NCBI GenBank assembly: GCA_002897735.1
Contig: BDTW01000056.1
Location: forward strand, 1 to 64,000
DNA: 64,000 nucleotides
Direction: 5' to 3'
Source: a bacterium BMS3Bbin13
GTDB taxonomy: Bacteria > Pseudomonadota > Gammaproteobacteria > 21-64-14
Below the pieces are notes generated by a model. It saw only the letters and a program-made list of their open reading frames with translations. It did no database searches and was not told the origin of the DNA. Both the position numbers and the translations under genes were made by a program. Positions 8,751-18,584 of the stretch are shown piece by piece (within the stretch, counting starts at the first letter, position 1; each line of letters begins with the position of its first letter).

Positions 8751-8900
8751 TGCGTCCGTCGCCGCTGCGGACTTCCTCGTTGGGAAGCCCCCCGCGACGA
8801 CTCCCACAATGGCTGGACGGCGTTCCGGATGCGCTCGCATGTCGCCTCCGCGGCTTCGGGCCCTCTCGCTCCCTCCGCCACTCCGGCGACACGCCCGCGC
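8751..8900. repeat. Dispersed GC-rich repeat, copy 2
   Basis: Blocks such as GCGTCCG, GCGGACTTCCTCGTTGGG and CGGATGCGC occur here in the same order as at 34676-34800 (GCGCACTTCCTCGTCGGG there). The copies are diverged but collinear over about 120-150 bases. Confidence 0.45.
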
Positions 8901-9049
8901 CCTACGCCTACCGGGGACTACCCGCCTCGTGCTTCGCACTTCCCTGGCGGGCAGCGGATGTCCACGCGGCGTCGCACCGCGCCCCACCGCGCGGCATGAC
9001 GCGCGTTGCGCGCCTTGCTACCCTGAACGCCCGGGCGGGAAAGACGATC

Positions 9050-9934
9050 ATGATCCGATGGATCCTGTGGGCGATACTGCTGACCTTGGCGACGCGCGCC
9101 GGCGCGGCGCCGGGCGGCGTGGCGCTGTTCCGGCAGGGCCGCTACCAACAGGCCCGCGGCGCATTGGAGGCCGCCATCCACGCCGGTAGCGGCGATCCCC
9201 GGGCGCAGTTCTATCTCGGGCGCACCTGTCTGAAACTCGGGGACCTCGAGTGTGCCGCCGACCGGCTCCGGGAGGCGGTGCGCGCGGCACCGGAGCGCGC
9301 CGTCTACCATTACTGGCTGGCCCGCGCCTACGGGGCCGAGGCGCGCGCGGCAAACCCTATCCATCAGGCATGGCTGGCCCTGCGCGTTCGCCGGGAACTG
9401 CGACGCGCCGTGGCCCTCGATCCGGATGACCTCGATGCGCGCATAGCGCTTGCCGGCTACTACATCGAGGCACCGGGCTTCCTCGGCGGCGGTCTCGACG
9501 CGGCCCGCCGCCAAGCCCGGACGATCCTCGAGCGGGATCCGCGGCAGGGATCGTTGCTGATGGCCAGGATCCACTTGCGGGACGGCGATGCCGATGCCGC
9601 GGAAGCGGTGTACCGGCGCCTGGAACACGAACAGGAAGCGAGCGGAGCGGACGGCTCCCCGGCGGCCGCGGATGTCTATGGGGACTACGGGCGGTTCCTG
9701 CTCCGGCAACGGCGTTACGCCGAGGCGATCGTGCGCTTCCGGCGGCAGGCGGCGCTCGTACCGGGCGACCCGCAGCCGCGCATCCACCTGGGGGACGCCT
9801 ATCGCGGGGTCGGACGGTACGCGGCGGCGATCGCCGAGTACCGTACCGCGCAGCGACTCAAACCGGGGCTTGCGGATATCGACGAACGCTTGCGCGAGAC
9901 GCGGCGCCAAGTCCGGAACGCCGCCTCACCCTGA
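9050..9934 (+). CDS. Secreted tetratricopeptide-repeat protein
   Basis: This 294-residue protein has a signal peptide (RWILWAILLTLATRAGAAPG) followed by TPR-like helix pairs. GVALFRQGRYQQARGALEAA, AQFYLGRTCLKLGDLECAAD and VYHYWLARAYGAEA lie in the N-terminal half; VYGDYGRFLLRQRRYAEAI and RIHLGDAYRGVGRYAAAIAE lie near the C-terminus. It is probably periplasmic and a protein-interaction scaffold; partner unknown. The ATG at 9050 is chosen for the signal peptide, since the longer upstream frame has no coding character. It converges with hpnG, their ends overlapping by nine bases. Confidence 0.85.
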   Translation: MIRWILWAILLTLATRAGAAPGGVALFRQGRYQQARGALEAAIHAGSGDPRAQFYLGRTCLKLGDLECAADRLREAVRAAPERAVYHYWLARAYGAEARAANPIHQAWLALRVRRELRRAVALDPDDLDARIALAGYYIEAPGFLGGGLDAARRQARTILERDPRQGSLLMARIHLRDGDADAAEAVYRRLEHEQEASGADGSPAAADVYGDYGRFLLRQRRYAEAIVRFRRQAALVPGDPQPRIHLGDAYRGVGRYAAAIAEYRTAQRLKPGLADIDERLRETRRQVRNAASP

Positions 9935-10774
9935 TCCCCCTCCAGCGTCCTCCGGCCCCGTCCCGGGTCCGCCGATGCCGTCCAGCCCGAACCGGGGTCC
10001 GGCGATCGCGGTCACCCGCGCCAGGGTCGCACGCGCAGCGGCGAAGGCGCGACCGAGCCGGGGCAGCGCCGCCCATTGTCGCGGCCGGAAAGCGACGCCG
10101 CGCAGCACCCGGGCCGCACGCACGCGCCCGCGCGCATCGACCGCACCGGCGACGGCGGCCGGCAGGGTCCAGGCCGCGGGATCCGCCACCGCCCGCACCA
10201 CCAGAAACCGCGCCCCCGCGCCGCGGGCCGCCGCGGCGAGCGTCGCACTCTCCATGTCCACCGCCTGCGCGCCGTAACGCACGCCCAGTTCCCGCTTCGC
10301 GGCCGCATCGGCCAGCACCTGCGCACTCTGCATCAACGTGCCGCCCAGCGGGTCGCCGCCCAGCGGGTCCGACGCCCGATCCAGCGCCCGCCACAGGGCG
10401 CGGCGCCACTGCGGATCGACGTCGAACACCTCCTCCGCACCGCGCACCCGATCCGGCAACAGCAGATCGCCCGGGCGTAAGTCCGGCGCCAGCGCCCCGG
10501 CGCTGCCCCAACTGAGCAACGCACCCGCGCCGGCCGCGAGCAACCGATCGGCGGCGCGCGCCGCGTGTTCCGCACCGACGCCCGAGACGCACAGCAGAAC
10601 CCCGGGCGCCGGGGCGAGCACCTCTCCGAACACGGGACGCCGGATGTGCAGGGCCCGCGCCTCGGCCGGCAACGCCGCCACGATCCCCAGAACCGGGGGC
10701 GGGATCGACGCGCGGTCCGATGCCGCCGTCGGGAGAAGCGGAATCGGCGCGGCCCCCTCAGGCGGCCGACACAT
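9926..10774 (-). CDS. hpnG: Hopanoid-associated phosphorylase/nucleosidase HpnG
   Basis: HpnG removes adenine from adenosylhopane to give (phospho)ribosylhopane, the second side-chain step of bacteriohopanetetrol synthesis. The protein is a nucleosidase-fold (MTAN/PNP) member: LGIVAALPAEARAL at the N-terminus, GVGAEHAARAADRLLAAG, LLSWGSAGAL and the substrate-binding AQAVDMESATLAAA. It is the last gene of the leftward dxs-sqs-shc-hpnG operon. The proposed ATG at 10774 overlaps the shc stop by 17 bases. The start is uncertain because ribosome binding signals are weak and the frame is open upstream. About 282 residues. Confidence 0.88.
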   Translation of the reverse strand: MCRPPEGAAPIPLLPTAASDRASIPPPVLGIVAALPAEARALHIRRPVFGEVLAPAPGVLLCVSGVGAEHAARAADRLLAAGAGALLSWGSAGALAPDLRPGDLLLPDRVRGAEEVFDVDPQWRRALWRALDRASDPLGGDPLGGTLMQSAQVLADAAAKRELGVRYGAQAVDMESATLAAAARGAGARFLVVRAVADPAAWTLPAAVAGAVDARGRVRAARVLRGVAFRPRQWAALPRLGRAFAAARATLARVTAIAGPRFGLDGIGGPGTGPEDAGGGSG

Positions 10775-12701
10775 TGCGATAGCGGGCCAAGGCCCAGAAG
10801 GGAAAATAGGCCGTGTAACCGTGGTACTTGAGATAGAAGACCCGCGGAAATCCCGGGGCGTTGAACCACTCGTCGCGCCACAGACCGTCCGGACCCTGAG
10901 TGTGCATGAGATAGGCGGCCCCACGGCGCACCGCGTCCGAGGCACCCTCGCCCGCGGCCATCAACGCCAGCATCGCCCACGCCGTGTGACACGCGGTACT
11001 GACCGGCCCCCGACCGGCCATCCCGGGATCTTCATAGCTGTCGTTGCTCTCGCCCCAGCCCCCGTCTTCGCGTTGCACCGCCTCGAGCCAGCGGACCGCA
11101 CGCCGCAGCGCCGGATCGTCCGCAGCCACGCCTACGGCCTGGAACGCGACCAGCACCGACCAGGTGCCGTAGATGTAATTCGTGCCCCAACGACCGAACC
11201 AGCAACCGGTCGCCACCTGCTCGGCGCGCAGAAACCCGAGCGCACGTTCCACGACCGGCCGGTACTGCGGATTCTCCGGGAGCAGTCGCGAGAGCAGCGT
11301 CACGCAGCGGGCGGTGACGTCGCTGGTCGGCGGATCGAGCAGCGCGCCGTGATCGGCGAACGGGATCTCGTTTAAATAGTAGCGCGTGTTGTCGGCGTCG
11401 AAGGCGGCAAACCCGCCGTTGCGCGACTGCATGCCGCACAGCCAGTCGGCCGCGCGCCGCACGCTCTCGTCGAAGCGCTCGTCCCGGGCCTGTGCCATGG
11501 CCCAGGCCACCGCCGCGGTGTCGTCGAGATCCGGGTAGTAGTCGTTCTCGAACTGGAACGCCCAACCGCCCCCGGGCAGGTCCGGGCGGTACTCGCGCCA
11601 GTCGCCGGGGGCGTCGCGCAGCTGGCGCGCCGCCAGCCACTCCAATGCGCGAAGCACCTCGGCGCCGCTCGACCCGCCGTCGGCCTCCTGGAGGGCCAGG
11701 CAGGCCAGGCCAGTGTCCCAGACCGGCGAGACGCACGGCTGGCAGTAGGCCGAGTCCGGACCGACGACCAGCAGCCGGCGAATCGCCTCCATGGCCGTGG
11801 CGCGATCGGGGTGATCCGGCGCATAGCCCAGATGTGCCAGGGCCTCGTAGGCATTGACCATGGCCGGGAAGATCGCGCCGAGCCCGTTGGGGCCGTTGAG
11901 CCGTTCGACGACCCAGTCCTCGGCCGCCCGCATCGCGCGCCGTCGCACGACGCGGGGGATCAGCGGCTCCAGGCGCCGGCCGATGCGTTCGAAGACGAGC
12001 ACGACCCGGTTCAGCCGCGAGCGTACCGGGAAATAGTGACGCTCGCGCTCGGGCGCTACCGTGAACAGCTCGCGTACACCGACGCCGAGCGGATTGCGCG
12101 CCGGGCGCTTCAGGGTGCACAGGATCAGCAACGGCACCATCACGGTCCGCGACCAGTAGGAGACCTTGCTCAGATGGAACGGAAACCAGCGCGGCAACAG
12201 TATCAGTTCCACCGGCATGAACGGCACGCCGCGCCACGGGATCTGACCGAACAGCGCGAGTGCGATGCGGGTGAAGACGTTGCTGCGCGCCGCCCCGCCG
12301 TGGGCGAGGATCAGTTCGCGCGCGCGGATCATATGCGGCGCGTCGGAAGAATCGCCCGCGAGCTTCAATGCATAGTACGCCTTGACCGAACAGCTGATGT
12401 TGAAGCGGCCCCCGTAGTAGAGCGGCCAGCCCCCCTCCGGCTGCTGGTGCGCGCGCAGGTAGACGGCGAGCTTGGCCTCCAGTTCGGGCTCCCGCTCGTC
12501 CATGTAGTGCATCATCAGGATGTATTCGGCCGGGATGGTGCAGTCGGCCTCCAGCTCGAAGCACCAGTAGCCCTCGGGGTGCTGGTGCGCCGCAAGCCCT
12601 GCACGTGCCCGCGCCACGGCCGCGTCCGCCGGCCCGGCCGGCGTTGCGCCGGACGCGACCCACTGCAGCGTTTCGCCGGCCCCCGGCGAGCGCACCGCCA
12701 C
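10758..12701 (-). CDS. shc: Squalene-hopene cyclase
   Basis: This class II terpene cyclase converts squalene to hopene/diplopterol at the inner membrane. The catalytic DXDD box is present as PDLDDTA (Asp at about residues 391-394). Repeated QW motifs are visible, including QQPEGGWPLYYGG, GGGWAFQFEN, QSRNGGFAAFD and QREDGGWGES. I choose the GTG at 12701, one base after the squalene-synthase stop and preceded by AGGGG with a five-base spacer. This gives 647 residues, close to the family norm. The longer frame to 12776 would overlap the upstream gene. It sits between squalene synthase and hpnG. Confidence 0.96.
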   Translation of the reverse strand: MAVRSPGAGETLQWVASGATPAGPADAAVARARAGLAAHQHPEGYWCFELEADCTIPAEYILMMHYMDEREPELEAKLAVYLRAHQQPEGGWPLYYGGRFNISCSVKAYYALKLAGDSSDAPHMIRARELILAHGGAARSNVFTRIALALFGQIPWRGVPFMPVELILLPRWFPFHLSKVSYWSRTVMVPLLILCTLKRPARNPLGVGVRELFTVAPERERHYFPVRSRLNRVVLVFERIGRRLEPLIPRVVRRRAMRAAEDWVVERLNGPNGLGAIFPAMVNAYEALAHLGYAPDHPDRATAMEAIRRLLVVGPDSAYCQPCVSPVWDTGLACLALQEADGGSSGAEVLRALEWLAARQLRDAPGDWREYRPDLPGGGWAFQFENDYYPDLDDTAAVAWAMAQARDERFDESVRRAADWLCGMQSRNGGFAAFDADNTRYYLNEIPFADHGALLDPPTSDVTARCVTLLSRLLPENPQYRPVVERALGFLRAEQVATGCWFGRWGTNYIYGTWSVLVAFQAVGVAADDPALRRAVRWLEAVQREDGGWGESNDSYEDPGMAGRGPVSTACHTAWAMLALMAAGEGASDAVRRGAAYLMHTQGPDGLWRDEWFNAPGFPRVFYLKYHGYTAYFPFWALARYRNVSAA

Positions 12702-12702
12702 T

Positions 12703-13827
12703 TCAGCCCCTGTGCGCACCGGCGCCGGCGCGACCCCGCCCCGCAACCGGCGTGGCGGACCCCCGCGGCAACCCATGCCCGGCGAGATAGAAGAGGGAGC
12801 GCAGCATGCGATCGTGCCTCACCGTCAGACGCGTCGCCAGAATGGTGGCCTTCACGCTGCGCCGCGAGATCTTGACCTCGCGCCCGCTGCGGAAGTCACG
12901 GTGACGGTTGATCTTGCGCAGCGTCAGCACCGCCATGCCCAACGCCCACAAACAGAAGTTGCGGATGCCGGTCTCCTCCGGCGGAATGAGCAACGTGTAG
13001 GCAAGCGCGTCTTTCAAGTGACCGTGCGCGACGCCGATGAGCCGGCCGAGCCCCGCTCCGAAACCCGGTTGGTAGCGGCCCGGTTGCAGTTGCGCGAGAT
13101 CGAAGCCGCTCGCATCGAACACCTCCCGCGGCAACCAGCAGACGTCCCGCTCGCGATCGTCCCACACGTCCTTCAGGATGTTGGTCATCTGCAGGCCCTG
13201 GCCGAAGGAGACCGACAGTTCCATCAACTCGTCGCGGTGCCGGGCGATCGCCGGCGAGTAGTCGCAGAACAGGCGCGTGAGCATCTCGCCGACCACGCCG
13301 GCCACGTAATAGCAGTAACGGTCCAGATTGACCAGCCGTTCCAGTCCGTGTGCGCTGCGCTTTTCCTGGAACTCGGCCATCCCCTCGGCCATGATCCGAA
13401 CGCAGATCTCGATGGCCTCGCGCCGGGCCGGGTTGAAGCCGCGGTTGATGCGCATCACCAACGGGGTCTCGGCGATCAGTTCGCGCTCCGCCGGCAGGGT
13501 GCGTTCCGAGAGCAGGGGGTGAAGTTCGGCGGCGAAATCCTCGGGCGCCACCGCTCCCGCCACGACCCCGGTGAAACGCTCGCAGAAACGGCGTTTGCGT
13601 GCGGTATCGAGATCCGGCTCGTCCTCGATCGTATCGACGATGCGGCACAACAGATAGGCATTACCCACCGTTCGCGCGAGCGCCGGCGGCAACTGCGGGA
13701 TGGTCAACGCGAAGGTGCGCGATACCCCCTGCAGCAGGTAGTCTTGAAAGGCATTGTCGGAAACGGCCGCGGGTTCGGGCTCAGGATCCCGACGCCGATC
13801 GGCGCTGGCGGCTGGCAGACTCGACAT
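12703..13827 (-). CDS. sqs: Squalene/phytoene synthase family protein, probable squalene synthase
   Basis: This 374-residue protein carries the two Asp-rich prenyl-diphosphate/Mg sites: DTIEDEP in the first third and NILKDVWDDRERD in the middle. VSRTFALTIPQLP and LCRIVDTIED look closer to single-enzyme (eukaryotic/Methylococcus-type) squalene synthases than to the split HpnC/HpnD pair. No HpnC, HpnD or HpnE partner is present nearby, which fits direct FPP-to-squalene conversion using NADPH. It lies between dxs (47 bases upstream) and shc (1-base gap). Basic or hydrophobic C-terminal residues suggest membrane association. If hpnC and hpnE exist elsewhere in the genome, it could instead be HpnD. 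Confidence 0.85.
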   Translation of the reverse strand: MSSLPAASADRRRDPEPEPAAVSDNAFQDYLLQGVSRTFALTIPQLPPALARTVGNAYLLCRIVDTIEDEPDLDTARKRRFCERFTGVVAGAVAPEDFAAELHPLLSERTLPAERELIAETPLVMRINRGFNPARREAIEICVRIMAEGMAEFQEKRSAHGLERLVNLDRYCYYVAGVVGEMLTRLFCDYSPAIARHRDELMELSVSFGQGLQMTNILKDVWDDRERDVCWLPREVFDASGFDLAQLQPGRYQPGFGAGLGRLIGVAHGHLKDALAYTLLIPPEETGIRNFCLWALGMAVLTLRKINRHRDFRSGREVKISRRSVKATILATRLTVRHDRMLRSLFYLAGHGLPRGSATPVAGRGRAGAGAHRG

Positions 13828-13873
13828 TCCGTTCTTTTTGATGAACCCCGATTGGACTCGTTACCGGTACCGC

Positions 13874-15766
13874 TCAGCGGGCCTGGAGCCGATGCGCCGG
13901 TGCCCGCTCCCGGTGCCGCTCACGGATCGCGGCCAGTATACCATCCCGGTGCAGACCGCATGCGGCCAGCAGACCTTCGCGCGTATCGTGGTCCAGGAAC
14001 CGGTCCGGCAGACCGAGGTTGAGCACGGGCACGCACAGCCGATGCGCCGCGAAACAATCGTTGACCGCGCTGCCGGCACCCCCGGCGACCGCGTTGTCCT
14101 CCACGGTCACGAGCAGTTCATGCCCGGCGGCGAGCTGCAGCACCAGCTCCTCGTCGAGCGGCTTGACGAAGCGCATGTTGGCGACCGTCGCGTCCAGTTC
14201 CTCGCCGGCCTCCAGGGCCGCGGCCAGCGGGCTGCCGAAGGCGAGGATCGCCACACCGCGCCCCCGGCGCCGCATCTCGCCCCGACCCAGATCCAGCGCG
14301 GTCATCGCCTGGCGGGGCTCCACGCCGGGTCCGCGCCCGCGCGGATAGCGCACCGCCGCCGGACCTGGGTGCAGGAAACCGGTATAGAGCATCTGCCGGC
14401 ACTCGTCTTCGTCACTCGGCGCCATCACGATCAGGTTCGGCACACAGCGCAGGTACGACAGATCGAAGCTCCCGGCGTGGGTAGGCCCGTCCGGTCCCAC
14501 CACTCCGGCGCGGTCGATGGCGAACAGCACCGGCAGGTCCTGGATCGCCACGTCGTGGATCAACTGGTCGTAGGCGCGCTGCAGGAACGTCGAGTAGATG
14601 GCCACCACGGGCTTGAGCCCCTCGCAGGCGAGCCCGGCGGCCAGCGTCACCGAGTGCTGCTCGGCGATCCCCACGTCGTAGTAACGCTCGGGGAATCGGT
14701 CTGCGAACTCCACGAGCCCGGAGCCCTCGCGCATCGCGGGCGTGATCCCGACCAGACGCTCGTCGCGCTCGGCCATGTCGCACAGCCATGCCCCGAAGAC
14801 TTCCGTATAGGCCGGAGTGCGATTGGAATCCCCATGGGGCAAGCCGACCGCCGGGTCGAAGGATCCGACGCCGTGATAGCGCACCGGATCCTCCTCGGCG
14901 GGGACATAGCCCTTGCCCTTGCGGGTCACCACATGCAGGAAGCGCGGCCCGCGGCGCACGGCGAGATGTTCCAGGGTCGCCACCACGGTCGGCAGGTCGT
15001 GTCCGTCGATCGGACCGTAGTAGTCGAACCCCAACTCCTCGAACAAGGTGCCGGGGCTCACCATGCCCTTCACGTGCTCCTCGGCACGGCGCGCCAGCTC
15101 GCGGATCGGCGGAACGCGTTCCAGGATCCGCTTGCCCCCTTCCTTCACGTTGCCGAACAAGCGCCCCGAGAGCACGCGGGTGAGGTAGTTCGACAGCGCG
15201 CCGACATTGGGCGATATGGACATGCGGTTGTCGTTGAGGATCACCAGGAGATCGGCGCCCGCCTCGCCGGCGTGGTCGAGCGCCTCGAAGGCCATTCCCG
15301 CGGTCAGGGCACCGTCGCCGATCACCGCCACCGCGCGACGGCGCACACCCTGGGCGCGCGCCGCCAATGCCATCGCCAGTGCGGCGCTCACCGAAGTGCC
15401 GGCATGTCCGACGCCGAATGCGTCGTACGGGCTCTCACTGCGCTTCGGGAACCCGGACAGTCCGCCCTCCTTGCGGATGCCGGCGAGCAGATCGCGACGG
15501 CCGGTGAGGACCTTGTGCGGATAGGCCTGGTGCCCCACGTCCCACACCAGCCGGTCTTCCGGGGTGTCGAAGACATAGTGCAGGGCCACCGCGAGTTCGA
15601 CCACTCCGAGCCCCGCGGCAAAGTGGCCGCCGCATTGCGACACGGTCGTGATGAGGTAGTCCCGCAGCTCGGCGGCCAGCGCTTCGAGCAGGGAGGCCGG
15701 GAACCGGCGCAGATCCTTCGGGGAGTCGATCCGGCTCAGCAAGGGATAGCGGGTCTTTGCGTCCAT
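13874..15766 (-). CDS. dxs: 1-deoxy-D-xylulose-5-phosphate synthase
   Basis: This TPP enzyme condenses pyruvate and glyceraldehyde-3-phosphate, the entry step of the MEP isoprenoid pathway. Diagnostic parts are [22 protein letters not shown], the TPP/Mg motif [18 protein letters not shown]...[15 protein letters not shown], and the transketolase pyrimidine domain ([19 protein letters not shown]). The ATG at 15766 gives 630 residues and removes an upstream extension without family character. It is the first gene of the leftward squalene/hopene operon. A promoter candidate lies about 290 bases upstream. It may be a hopanoid-dedicated copy; the window cannot show whether another dxs exists. Confidence 0.96.
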   Translation of the reverse strand: MDAKTRYPLLSRIDSPKDLRRFPASLLEALAAELRDYLITTVSQCGGHFAAGLGVVELAVALHYVFDTPEDRLVWDVGHQAYPHKVLTGRRDLLAGIRKEGGLSGFPKRSESPYDAFGVGHAGTSVSAALAMALAARAQGVRRRAVAVIGDGALTAGMAFEALDHAGEAGADLLVILNDNRMSISPNVGALSNYLTRVLSGRLFGNVKEGGKRILERVPPIRELARRAEEHVKGMVSPGTLFEELGFDYYGPIDGHDLPTVVATLEHLAVRRGPRFLHVVTRKGKGYVPAEEDPVRYHGVGSFDPAVGLPHGDSNRTPAYTEVFGAWLCDMAERDERLVGITPAMREGSGLVEFADRFPERYYDVGIAEQHSVTLAAGLACEGLKPVVAIYSTFLQRAYDQLIHDVAIQDLPVLFAIDRAGVVGPDGPTHAGSFDLSYLRCVPNLIVMAPSDEDECRQMLYTGFLHPGPAAVRYPRGRGPGVEPRQAMTALDLGRGEMRRRGRGVAILAFGSPLAAALEAGEELDATVANMRFVKPLDEELVLQLAAGHELLVTVEDNAVAGGAGSAVNDCFAAHRLCVPVLNLGLPDRFLDHDTREGLLAACGLHRDGILAAIRERHRERAPAHRLQAR

Positions 15767-16053
15767 ACCTTCCGTTCCGCTGACTGGTGAATCGTCCCTG
15801 CCCCGAATCCGGGCGAACCCGGCCGACCCGAGGTGCACCTCGACCGGACCGCGCACCATCGACCCGCCGGGCGGCCCCGCGACCCGCCTTCCCTGCGCGG
15901 TCGCGGCCGTGCAGGATCCGATCAGGTCGCTGCGGCAACGTTCATCCCGCTCGCTGTTCCGCCGTGATCTTGACTTGACACCCCCCCGTATTCCCGGAAG
16001 CCGGCACGGGATTTCCCCGAATCCGGCCCGCCCCGGAGCGTGAAAGTGTGTCA

Positions 16054-16082
16054 AATATAGCCCAGGTCGCGCGGATTGTCAG
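16054..16082 (-). promoter_or_regulatory. Candidate sigma70 promoter for dxs operon
   Basis: On the minus strand CTGACA (16082-16077), a 17-base spacer, then TATATT (16059-16054). Five of six positions match consensus at each box. It would give a leader of roughly 280 bases before the dxs ATG. Confidence 0.5.
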
Positions 16083-16144
16083 CAACAGTGATAAGCACCA
16101 ACCCCCTGCCGCGAAGCGCCCGCACGCCGCCTTGCGTGCACCGG

Positions 16145-16164
16145 ACTGTGAACTCCGTCACAGT
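16145..16164. promoter_or_regulatory. CRP/FNR-family-like operator palindrome
   Basis: ACTGTGA-ACTCCG-TCACAGT is a perfect 7+6+7 inverted repeat. It contains the TGTGA-N6-TCACA core recognised by CRP/Vfr-type regulators. It lies 60 bases upstream of the dxs -35 and about 280 bases upstream of ispH, so it could act on either arm. Binding is inference. Confidence 0.45.
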
Positions 16165-16442
16165 CGGAGCCCACCTGCTATTGGTACAGACACCGCACGC
16201 CTCCCGAATGCGTACGCGCCGCCGGCGCTGGAGCCGCGCCGGTCGGATGTGTTCTAATTCTCCGAATCCCGGCACCACGCAAAGGCCGCGCCGGGATCGG
16301 CCGCGGGAACTCCGCGGGCCCCGGGAGTGTCGGGCATTTCGATGCAACGCAATCAACGGTCGATCGTCGGCCCGGTCGCCGCGTTGTCACGACGCCGGGG
16401 GACCCGCCCCCCGCGCAACAAGCACAACAAGGAGCGGGCGTG

Positions 16443-17426
16443 ATGGACGTCATATTGGCACGACCCCGGGGCTTCTGCGCGGGCGTCGTTCGCGCAATCG
16501 AGATCGTGGAACGTGCGCTCGAGGTCTACGGCTCCCCGGTCTACGTCCTCCACGAGATCGTCCACAACCACCACGTCGTCGACGACCTGCGTACCCGCGG
16601 AGCGATCTTCGTCGAGAACCTCGCCGAAGTCCCGGAAGGGGCCGTGACCATCTTCAGTGCGCACGGCGTCGCCACGACGATGGTGGACCAAGCCGCGGCC
16701 CGCAAGCTCGAGGTAATCGACGCGACCTGCCCGCTCGTGACCAAGGTCCATCTGCAGGCGCAGCGCTACAGCGTGCGGGGCTTCGAAGTCGTCATCATCG
16801 GCCACCCGGGTCATCCCGAAGTGGAAGGCACACGCGGTCGGGTCACCGGTCCGGTGCACGTGGTCTCGGACTGCGAAGACGTCCCCAGGTTGCGGGTGAA
16901 GGACCCGGAGCGCCTCGCCTACGCCACCCAGACCACGTTGAGCGTCGATGATACCCGCGACGTGATCGCGGCCCTCAAGGACCGGTTCCCGTCCATCCAG
17001 GGTCCCGACCTCGACGGGATCTGCTATGCCACGCAGAACCGCCAGAACGCCGTACGCAGCCTGGCGTCCGAAGTCGATCTGCTCCTGGTGGTCGGCGCCC
17101 GCAACAGCTCCAACTCCAACCGGCTGCGGGAAGTCGGCGAGCGGGCCAACGTACGCGCGCACCTGGTCCAGGACGCGGCGGAACTCGAGGACTCGTGGTT
17201 CACTCCCGGGCTCCGCGTCGGACTGACCGCCGGCGCCTCGGCGCCCGAGGTCCTGGTGCAGGCGGTGCTCGAACGCCTGCGCGGCTACGAGGTCGATTGC
17301 GTCAAGGAGATGGAGTCGGTGCGCGAGACGACCGCCTTCCGCCTCCCGGCGGCGTTGCTCAGGAAGTCCGCTCAAACCACCCGGCAGCGCGAAACCCGGC
17401 CGCAACCCGTCAGGAGTCGCTCGTGA
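16443..17426 (+). CDS. ispH: 4-hydroxy-3-methylbut-2-enyl diphosphate reductase IspH
   Basis: IspH is the last MEP-pathway step, making IPP and DMAPP with a [4Fe-4S] cluster. The three cluster cysteines are visible at about Cys12 ([14 protein letters not shown]), Cys96 ([11 protein letters not shown]) and Cys194 ([10 protein letters not shown]). Substrate-binding [10 protein letters not shown] and FSAHGV are also present. The ATG at 16443 has AAGGAG eight bases upstream; an in-frame GTG at 16440 is the alternative. 327 residues with a short basic tail. The stop overlaps the hpnH start (GTGA), so isoprenoid supply and side-chain addition are coupled translationally. Confidence 0.96.
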   Translation: MDVILARPRGFCAGVVRAIEIVERALEVYGSPVYVLHEIVHNHHVVDDLRTRGAIFVENLAEVPEGAVTIFSAHGVATTMVDQAAARKLEVIDATCPLVTKVHLQAQRYSVRGFEVVIIGHPGHPEVEGTRGRVTGPVHVVSDCEDVPRLRVKDPERLAYATQTTLSVDDTRDVIAALKDRFPSIQGPDLDGICYATQNRQNAVRSLASEVDLLLVVGARNSSNSNRLREVGERANVRAHLVQDAAELEDSWFTPGLRVGLTAGASAPEVLVQAVLERLRGYEVDCVKEMESVRETTAFRLPAALLRKSAQTTRQRETRPQPVRSRS

Positions 17427-18547
17427 GCGTTCCCGTTCACCAACAGATTCGCGTCGGCTCCTACATCCTCCGCCAGAAGCTGCGCGGCCGGCGCCGCTAC
17501 CCGCTGGTACTGATGCTCGAACCCCTGTTCCAGTGCAACCTCACCTGCGCAGGATGTGGCAAGATCTCCTATCCCAAGGAGACCCTGGACCGCCGGCTGA
17601 GTCTGGAGGAGTGCATCGCGGCGGTGGACGAATGCGACGCGCCCATCGTATCGATCCCCGGCGGCGAACCGCTGATCCATAAGGAGATGCCGCAGATCGT
17701 CTCCGCGCTGACGGCGCGCAGGAAATTCGTCTATCTATGCACGAACGCCCTGCTCCTGACCAAACGCATCGGGGACTACGCGCCGTCGCCCTACTTCACC
17801 TTCTCCGTGCACCTGGACGGCGAGCGCGAGCGCCATGACGCCTCCGTGTGCCGCGGCGGCGTGTTCGACAAGGCCGTGGAAGCCATCCGCCTCGCGCGCG
17901 ACCGCGGCTTCCGGGTGACGATCAACTGCACCCTGTTCCAGGGGGAGGATCCGGCGGAGGTTGCGGATTTCTTCGATTTCGCGACCGGCCTCGGCGTCGA
18001 GGGAATCACGATTTCCCCCGGGTACAGCTACGAGCAAGCGCCGCACAAGGACGTATTCCTCAAGCGCACCCAAAGCAAGGAATTATTCCGCGACATCTTC
18101 CGTATCGGCCGCCGGCGGCACCGCAAGTGGCGGTTCAACCAATCGAGCCTGTTCCTCGACTTCCTGGCAGGCAACCAGACCTACCAGTGCACGCCGTGGA
18201 GCAACCCGACCCGCAACGTGTTCGGCTGGCAGCGTCCGTGTTACCTGCTGGTCGACGGGGGCTACGCGCCGAGCTTCCGTGCCCTCATGGAGGAGACCGA
18301 CTGGGACCGTTACGGGACCGGTCGCAACCGCAAATGCGACAACTGCATGGCGCACTGCGGCTACGAAGGGACTGCGGTCGACGACACGGTCGCCCACCCG
18401 CTAAAGGCCCTGAAGGTGTTCCTGCGCGGGCCGCGCACCGAAGGACCCATGGCCCCGGAACTCCCCGCCCTGTATCCCGCCGCGGAGCCCGCGCGCGAGC
18501 CGGGCGTCGAGACGACGGACCTGGCCAAGCACGAAGGCGTCGGTTGA
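17423..18547 (+). CDS. hpnH: Adenosyl-hopene transferase HpnH (radical SAM)
   Basis: HpnH joins the 5'-deoxyadenosyl radical to hopene, forming adenosylhopane, the first committed C35 hopanoid. The CxxxCxxC radical-SAM motif is at Cys38, Cys42 and Cys45 ([16 protein letters not shown]). [13 protein letters not shown] follows, the GGE motif contacting SAM. A second Cys set ([20 protein letters not shown]) lies near the C-terminus, as usual in HpnH. GTG start with AGGAG six bases upstream, overlapping ispH by four bases. 374 residues. Its product feeds HpnG, encoded in the opposite arm. Confidence 0.95.
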   Translation: MSVPVHQQIRVGSYILRQKLRGRRRYPLVLMLEPLFQCNLTCAGCGKISYPKETLDRRLSLEECIAAVDECDAPIVSIPGGEPLIHKEMPQIVSALTARRKFVYLCTNALLLTKRIGDYAPSPYFTFSVHLDGERERHDASVCRGGVFDKAVEAIRLARDRGFRVTINCTLFQGEDPAEVADFFDFATGLGVEGITISPGYSYEQAPHKDVFLKRTQSKELFRDIFRIGRRRHRKWRFNQSSLFLDFLAGNQTYQCTPWSNPTRNVFGWQRPCYLLVDGGYAPSFRALMEETDWDRYGTGRNRKCDNCMAHCGYEGTAVDDTVAHPLKALKVFLRGPRTEGPMAPELPALYPAAEPAREPGVETTDLAKHEGVG

Positions 18548-18584
18548 TTTCCGGCCGCCGGCACGGCGCCGACGCGCGTACCGC

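Larger units (their letters stand above)
8439..9049. other. Gene-poor repeat region
   Basis: No convincing gene lies in these 611 bases; the open frames crossing it lack start signals and family resemblance. It holds one REP-like element (8512-8547) and a copy of a dispersed repeat (about 8751-8900). Confidence 0.5.
15767..16442. other. Divergent control region between dxs and ispH
   Basis: This 676-base stretch separates the two arms of the hopanoid cluster. It holds a leftward promoter candidate (16054-16082) and a TGTGA-N6-TCACA palindrome (16145-16164). No ORF with coding signs was found, and no riboswitch motif was recognised in the long dxs leader. Confidence 0.6.

Noticed and set aside
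8479..9189. 236-aa frame upstream of the TPR gene
   Set aside because: It covers REP-like and dispersed repeats, lacks motifs and overlaps the signal-peptide start of the TPR protein in another frame.
15767..16060. TPP riboswitch upstream of dxs
   Set aside because: No CTGAGA or other conserved thi-box elements were found in the leader.
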